This document shows positions 60,229-64,000 of a DNA stretch of 64,000 bases, piece by piece. The translations under genes and the position numbers were made by a program. The notes under the pieces were generated by a model, which was not told the DNA's origin, did no database searches, and worked only from the letters and a program-made list of their open reading frames with translations. Every line of letters begins with the position of its first letter. Position 1 is the stretch's first letter. The DNA is from CAZQQN01 sp964595485 (lineage in GTDB: Bacteria; Bacteroidota; Bacteroidia; CAILMK01; CAYYUA01): positions 1 through 64,000 of the forward strand of contig CAZQQN010000006.1 in assembly GCA_964595485.1 (NCBI GenBank). The letters run 5' to 3'.

Positions 60229-60403
60229 ATATGCCCACTACCTTGGCATTGGTTTCAGGATCATGGGAACTGTTCTTGCTGGCGTTGTAATAGGTTACCT
60301 TGTTGACTATTACATGGGCAATCAAACCAATTATTTTACGTTAATATTCTCCCTCGCGGCTTTAATCATTATGCTATACCAGCTTATCAAAGAATTTTCG
60401 TAA
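60173..60403 (+). CDS. AtpZ/AtpI-like small F-type ATPase accessory protein
   Basis: The GTG start at 60173 (MEKKQKKERKKDKKPPLYKY) gives 76 residues. The frame opens earlier (60083), but that part is antiphase with bactofilin coding and lacks character. The protein has a basic N-terminus and two helices: IGFRIMGTVLAGVVIGYLVDY (about 25-45) and the segment following NYFTLIFSLAALIIMLYQLI. The G..IGY..D hairpin is the AtpZ/AtpI pattern of small assembly or ion-binding helpers of F1Fo. It overlaps bactofilin by 56 bp and ends 1 bp before the next gene. Confidence 0.75.
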   Translation: MEKKQKKERKKDKKPPLYKYAHYLGIGFRIMGTVLAGVVIGYLVDYYMGNQTNYFTLIFSLAALIIMLYQLIKEFS

Positions 60404-60404
60404 A

Positions 60405-60818
60405 ATGGCAAGAAATAACATTGGCGGGTTCTCAAAACCTTTTTTGGTTTTAGGCCTGATTACGATTGGTTTGTTGCTTATCACTAAGCCAATATGGAAG
60501 GACGGTATATTAATGCTACTGCTTTACAATAACCTTTTCTTATTTACGATTACTTATTTGTCAGGGGTGGCAATGGTTTACACCCTAATGGATAACCATA
60601 CAAGGTTTATGTTTGCGATGGCAGGTAGTACCATAGGCAAACTTTTGCTGTCTTTTATTTACATAGCCTTATTAGTTTATTACAATGAAGACCAGGCATT
60701 TACAATTGTTGCCTCTTTTTTCTTCTTTTACATATTGTTTACCGGATTTGAAGTTTTTCAATTATTTCATAAATTGCGCCCGCATTTAAAAAAGGAAAAC
60801 AAAAGTGAAAATCACTAA
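60405..60818 (+). CDS. Small polytopic membrane protein of the ATP synthase operon (AtpI-like position)
   Basis: This 137-aa protein has four predicted helices, around residues 12-27, 37-58, 66-92 and 98-119, and a basic C-terminus (HKLRPHLKKENKSEN). I recognise no firm family. Its place between the AtpZ-like gene and atpB is that of AtpI/subunit-I proteins, which help assemble the c-ring, so a similar role is inferred. Its 3' end overlaps atpB by 14 bp. Confidence 0.7.
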   Translation: MARNNIGGFSKPFLVLGLITIGLLLITKPIWKDGILMLLLYNNLFLFTITYLSGVAMVYTLMDNHTRFMFAMAGSTIGKLLLSFIYIALLVYYNEDQAFTIVASFFFFYILFTGFEVFQLFHKLRPHLKKENKSENH

Positions 60819-61920
60819 ATCTCCCGCCATACGTTGGATATTCCTTCTAAGCTTTCTTTCATTCTTTTTAAGTTTTTCAAGTAAAGCCCTGGCATCCAGC
60901 GAAAAAAGTGAAGAGTCAGATAAAAGTCACTCAAAAGAGAGTTTTGAGCCAGGTGAAATGATCCTTCATCATATTAAGGATGAATACAAATGGCACTTCT
61001 TTACCATTGGCGATTTTCACGCTACAATTTATTTCCCTGTTATTCTTTACACATCTGATAAAGGTCTTGTTTCTTTTAGCTCTAAACACCTCTACAAAAG
61101 TGAGGAAAATAAGTACCGGGGTTTTAAACTTTCCCACAGAGAAATAAAAGCTACTTCTGGCGCTAAAGTATATGATTTTTCCGTCACGAAAAACGTTGCT
61201 TCGATGCTACTTAGCGCTTTGATTATGCTGTGGATCTTTCTTGTGGTAGCAAGGCGTTACAGTAGACAGCCAAAGCAACCACCAAAAGGGATTCAATCAT
61301 TGTTAGAGCCTGTTATTGTATTTATGCGGGATGAGGTCGTGAAACCTGCCATAGGAAAGGACTGGCCTAAATACTTCCCTTACGTTATCAGCGTTTTCTT
61401 TTTCATATGGATTAATAACCTGTTGGGACTTATCCCCGGAGCAGCCAATGTTACTGGTAATATAGCTGTAACCCTTTGCTTAGCAATCATATCATTTTTG
61501 ATCATTTTATTTAGTGCCAGAAAGGATTATTGGCAGCATATTTTTAACACACCAGGTGTTCCTTGGTGGTTAAAATTTCCTGTGCCTCTAATGCCATTTG
61601 TTGAAACACTTGGAATGTTCACAAAGCCTTTTGCCCTCACTGTCCGTCTTTTTGCTAACATTGCTGCAGGCCATATCCTCATTTTAAGTGTAATTTCTTT
61701 GATTTTTATTTTCGGCGCTAAAAGCCCTACATTAGGCTTTAGTGTTGTAACCCCTATATCTCTGGCCTTTACCCTGTTTTTATATTTTCTTGAGCTACTG
61801 GTGGCTGCAGTGCAAGCATACATTTTTGCCATGCTGTCAGCAGTTTTCATAGGTGAGGCCGTGGCTGAACACCATGAGGATGAAGAAGTTGAAGAGGCTA
61901 TAAGTGAAGAAGCCAGTTGA
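60805..61920 (+). CDS. atpB: ATP synthase subunit a
   Basis: This 371-aa protein starts at GTG 60805. A signal-like N-terminus (about residues 8-28) and an extra extracytoplasmic domain of about 100 residues precede the conserved membrane core, a form seen in Bacteroidota. The core has VISVFFFIWINNLLGLIPG, FTKPFALTVRLFANIAAGHI (the essential Arg in VRLFAN) and FLELLVAAVQAYIFAMLSAVFI. It forms the proton half-channels against the c-ring. A short acidic tail (HHEDEEVEEAI) ends the protein. Confidence 0.96.
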   Translation: MKITKSPAIRWIFLLSFLSFFLSFSSKALASSEKSEESDKSHSKESFEPGEMILHHIKDEYKWHFFTIGDFHATIYFPVILYTSDKGLVSFSSKHLYKSEENKYRGFKLSHREIKATSGAKVYDFSVTKNVASMLLSALIMLWIFLVVARRYSRQPKQPPKGIQSLLEPVIVFMRDEVVKPAIGKDWPKYFPYVISVFFFIWINNLLGLIPGAANVTGNIAVTLCLAIISFLIILFSARKDYWQHIFNTPGVPWWLKFPVPLMPFVETLGMFTKPFALTVRLFANIAAGHILILSVISLIFIFGAKSPTLGFSVVTPISLAFTLFLYFLELLVAAVQAYIFAMLSAVFIGEAVAEHHEDEEVEEAISEEAS

Positions 61921-61971
61921 AAGTAAGATTTTTTGAATTGATGAATTTTTTAACCCTTTAAACATTTAGCT

Positions 61972-62223
61972 ATGCTATTAGAAGTGATTTTGTTAGCCAT
62001 TGAAGGAAGCATTGGCATCGTTGGCGCAGGTTTAGGCGCAGGTTTAGCTGCTATTGGCGCTGGCATCGGGATCGGAAGGATCGGTGGCAGTGCGGTAGAA
62101 TCTATCGCCCGCCAACCAGAAGTAGCTGGAGACATAAGGGGAAACATGATTTTAACAGCCGCTTTGATTGAAGGTGTTTGCATGTTTGCCGTTATTGTTT
62201 GTTTGCTCGCTGTGCTTCTCTAA
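61972..62223 (+). CDS. atpE: ATP synthase subunit c
   Basis: This 83-aa hairpin of two helices has the first helix Gly-rich motif GAGLGAGLAAIGAGIGIG (about residues 18-35). The polar loop is ARQPE, and the ion-carrying carboxylate sits in TAALIEGVCMFAVI (Glu near residue 66). No Gln/Ser sodium signature surrounds the Glu, so proton coupling is likely. A strong hairpin follows the stop codon and may set its expression relative to atpF. Confidence 0.97.
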   Translation: MLLEVILLAIEGSIGIVGAGLGAGLAAIGAGIGIGRIGGSAVESIARQPEVAGDIRGNMILTAALIEGVCMFAVIVCLLAVLL

Positions 62224-62238
62224 AATGCAGAAAAATTT

Positions 62239-62278
62239 CAGGTTTTGTTTTCCGGCGGTTGGCCGGAAGCAAAACCTG
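62239..62278 (+). terminator. Strong intercistronic hairpin between atpE and atpF
   Basis: The outer stem is CAGGTTTTG (62239-62247) with CAAAACCTG (62270-62278). The inner stem is TTCCGGC (62250-62256) with GCCGGAA (62262-62268). A 2:1 internal loop separates them, and the apical loop has 5 bases. A T-run (62287-62292) follows about 8 bases later. It could partially terminate transcription or protect the atpE 3' end from nucleases, giving the excess of subunit c that the ring needs. Confidence 0.75.
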
Positions 62279-62312
62279 TTCTTGATTTTTTAATCTAAGA
62301 AAATTTTAAAAT

Positions 62313-62807
62313 ATGGATTTATTAATTCCCGATTTAGGCTTATTTGTTTGGACATTGGTTGTTTTCCTTATCGTACTTTTTATTCTCGCTAAAAAAGCAT
62401 GGTCTCCCATAGCCAATGCACTGCAAAACAGAGAACAGTCTATTGAAAATGCCCTTAATGAAGCAAGCAAAGCAAGGGAGGAAATTGATAACCTGAAAGC
62501 TGAGAATGATAAACTTATTCAAGATGCTAAAGTGGAAAGGGATAAAATCCTTAAAGAGGCAAGGGAAACCAAAGAAAAAATGATAGAGGATGCCAAGGAA
62601 GAGGCCCGGAAGGAAAGCCAGAAAATAAAAGAAGAGGCCAATAAAGAGATTCAAAAGGAAAGGGATAAAGCCTTCCAGAGTTTAAAAGGTGAGGTTGCTG
62701 ACATTGCAATGGATATCGCTTCTAAAGTCCTTCGCGAAGAATTAGAAAAAGAGGGTAAGCAGGAAAATCTTGTAGAAAAGTATATTGAAGAATCCCAGGT
62801 AAATTAG
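62313..62807 (+). CDS. atpF: ATP synthase subunit b
   Basis: This 164-aa protein has one N-terminal membrane helix (about residues 8-27, LFVWTLVVFLIVLFILAKKA). A long charged coiled coil follows, rich in Glu, Lys and Ala (EARETKEKMIEDAKEEARKE region), ending near VADIAMDIASKVLREELE, which contacts delta. It is the peripheral stalk of F1Fo. It sits 6 bp before atpH, with the strong atpE/atpF hairpin upstream. Confidence 0.95.
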   Translation: MDLLIPDLGLFVWTLVVFLIVLFILAKKAWSPIANALQNREQSIENALNEASKAREEIDNLKAENDKLIQDAKVERDKILKEARETKEKMIEDAKEEARKESQKIKEEANKEIQKERDKAFQSLKGEVADIAMDIASKVLREELEKEGKQENLVEKYIEESQVN

Positions 62808-62813
62808 CATTTC

Positions 62814-63359
62814 ATGTCAGAAATAAGGGTTGCCAACCGGTATGCTAAGGCTTTAATTGCTCTTGCTGAAGAGCAAGGGTCTATTGAAGAGGTTTATGAA
62901 AATGCCGAGAAGTTCTTGAATATTTGTAAAGAGAACAGGGACTTTGAAACTATTTTGGGTAATCCAATCATTCCCCAGGAAAAGAAAGTCTCAATCGTTA
63001 AGAAACTTTTTTCTGATCAACTTTCTGAACAAACCTTAAACTTTATTATTCTTATAATACGAAAGGGCAGGGGTGCCTTATTAGTACCCACTTTCGAACA
63101 GTTAAAGGAATCATACAAACGGATAAAAGGAATTGCTTCGGCTAAGGTTTATTCACCAATTAAGCTTTCCGATAATGCCCTCAAAAAATTAAAAGAGATC
63201 GTTGAAAAAGGTTCAGAATGGGAAGTTAATGAGGTGGAACTCAATAATGAAGTTGATGATACCCTATTGGGCGGCTTTTTGCTTCAGTTTGATGATAAAC
63301 TTTTAGACAAAAGTGTAAATACCCAGCTTAAGGAGCTGCGCAGGACATTTAAAAATTAA
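62814..63359 (+). CDS. atpH: ATP synthase subunit delta
   Basis: This 181-aa protein starts MSEIRVANRYAKALIALAEE, the usual OSCP/delta opening. It has LNFIILIIRKGRGALLVPTF in the middle, AKVYSPIKLSD, and the C-terminal DDTLLGGFLLQFDDKLLDKSVNTQLKEL region split over about 145-173. It joins the peripheral stalk to the top of F1. It is tightly spaced with atpF and followed 22 bp later by atpA. Confidence 0.95.
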   Translation: MSEIRVANRYAKALIALAEEQGSIEEVYENAEKFLNICKENRDFETILGNPIIPQEKKVSIVKKLFSDQLSEQTLNFIILIIRKGRGALLVPTFEQLKESYKRIKGIASAKVYSPIKLSDNALKKLKEIVEKGSEWEVNEVELNNEVDDTLLGGFLLQFDDKLLDKSVNTQLKELRRTFKN

Positions 63360-63381
63360 TCAAAAATTAAATCAGGTTATA

Positions 63382-64000
63382 ATGGCAGACGTAAAACCTA
63401 ACGAAGTATCAGAAATACTGAGAAACGAACTTTCTGGCTACAAAACTGAAGAAGATCTTCAAGAAGTTGGAACGGTACTCCAGGTAGGAGATGGCATCGC
63501 TCGTATTTATGGGCTGAATGCTGTTAAATCCGGTGAACTTATTGAATTTGATAATGGTACCCAAGGCATTGTCCTGAATCTTGAAGAAGACAATGTTGGT
63601 GGTGTACTTTTAGGTAGTGATGAAGGTATTAAAGAAGGTTCCAACGTAAAAAGAACGGGCCGAATTGCATCTGTTAATGTTGGAGAGGGTATGCTTGGGC
63701 GTGTAGTGAATACATTGGGTGAGCCCATTGATGGTAAAGGTCCTATTGAAGGTGAGCTTTATGAAATGCCTATCGAAAGGAAAGCACCTGGTGTCATTTA
63801 CAGAGAGCCAGTAGAAGAGCCTCTTCAGACCGGTATCAAATCAGTGGATTCAATAATTCCGATTGGTCGCGGGCAGCGCGAATTGATCATTGGTGATCGC
63901 CAAACCGGAAAGAGCACGATTGGTATTGATACCATTATCAACCAAAGGAAAAATTATGAAAATGGCGAGCCTGTTTTCTGTGTATATGTTGCTACAGGCC
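63382..64000 (+). CDS. atpA: ATP synthase subunit alpha, 3'-partial (cut by window edge)
   Basis: ATG at 63382 opens MADVKPNEVSEILRNELSGY; 206 codons are visible, with no stop before the edge. The beta-barrel domain includes VGTVLQVGDGIARIYGL and RTGRIASVNVGEGMLGRVVN. The nucleotide site begins with IPIGRGQRELIIGDRQTGKS (Walker A GDRQTGKST near residues 171-179). It is the non-catalytic nucleotide-binding subunit of F1. Gene order here is the standard B-E-F-H-A; gamma, beta and epsilon would lie beyond the window or elsewhere. Confidence 0.96.
   Translation, partial: MADVKPNEVSEILRNELSGYKTEEDLQEVGTVLQVGDGIARIYGLNAVKSGELIEFDNGTQGIVLNLEEDNVGGVLLGSDEGIKEGSNVKRTGRIASVNVGEGMLGRVVNTLGEPIDGKGPIEGELYEMPIERKAPGVIYREPVEEPLQTGIKSVDSIIPIGRGQRELIIGDRQTGKSTIGIDTIINQRKNYENGEPVFCVYVATG

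Overview
The window is one scaffold from a Bacteroidota bacterium, most likely in the Cytophagales (inference). The evidence is type IX secretion genes (a SprE/PorW-like lipoprotein, a DUF5103 plug protein, and a BNR-repeat protein with a C-terminal sorting domain), several TAnnTTTG promoter elements typical of the phylum, lipoproteins with short Cys signal sequences, Omp28/DUF6029, DUF4249 and SPOR proteins, and the tyrosine route through homogentisate. There is one assembly gap of exactly 100 N (4870-4969).

Bases 1-13.6k are a surface-polysaccharide locus. In order it holds a broken FkbM methyltransferase, a family 4 glycosyltransferase, a DMFA-like membrane protein, a sugar epimerase, a WecA/WbpL-type phosphosugar transferase, a FlaA1/PglF-type 4,6-dehydratase, a MocA-type oxidoreductase, a lipoprotein and a polyprenyl-phosphate glycosylphosphotransferase. 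Two related cassettes interrupt it (about 1996-2850 and 4772-5568). Each carries a four-helix-bundle (23S-IVS/Avd-like) gene with arrays of a GGGACTAA-type octamer on its 5' side and inverted octamers on its 3' side. In cassette 1 the gene is dead and is itself interrupted by a 322-bp element with perfect 15-bp terminal inverted repeats around a GIY-YIG nuclease gene. DUF4160/DUF2442 remnants lie next to it. This nested structure is the most unusual part of the window.

Bases 13.6-31k hold a PIG-L deacetylase / small membrane protein / sodium symporter operon (minus strand). Plus-strand genes follow: a methyltransferase, PAP2 phosphatase, ZIP transporter, small lipoprotein, T9SS cargo protein, secA, deoC, a SPOR protein, a metzincin-like lipoprotein and the T9SS plug. 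A TANGO2-like gene lies on the minus strand. Bases 31-42k hold a VWA/MoxR-type ATPase pair, a BtuF-like protein, a response regulator, a Nudix/guanine deaminase pair, gapA, tRNA-Glu, a DCC protein, and a TonB receptor with a DUF4249 lipoprotein.

Bases 42-58.5k hold tadA, a DsbD-like protein with a duplicated N-terminal domain, gmhA, DUF1684, Omp28, DUF6029, radC, rpsT, a TlpA-like thioredoxin, hppD, hmgA, a class A penicillin-binding protein and sprE/porW, which is split by a frameshift. Bases 58.7-64k hold an M23 peptidase and bactofilin that run into the ATP synthase operon (AtpZ-like, small membrane protein, atpB, atpE, atpF, atpH, atpA). A strong hairpin lies between atpE and atpF, and atpA is cut by the window edge.
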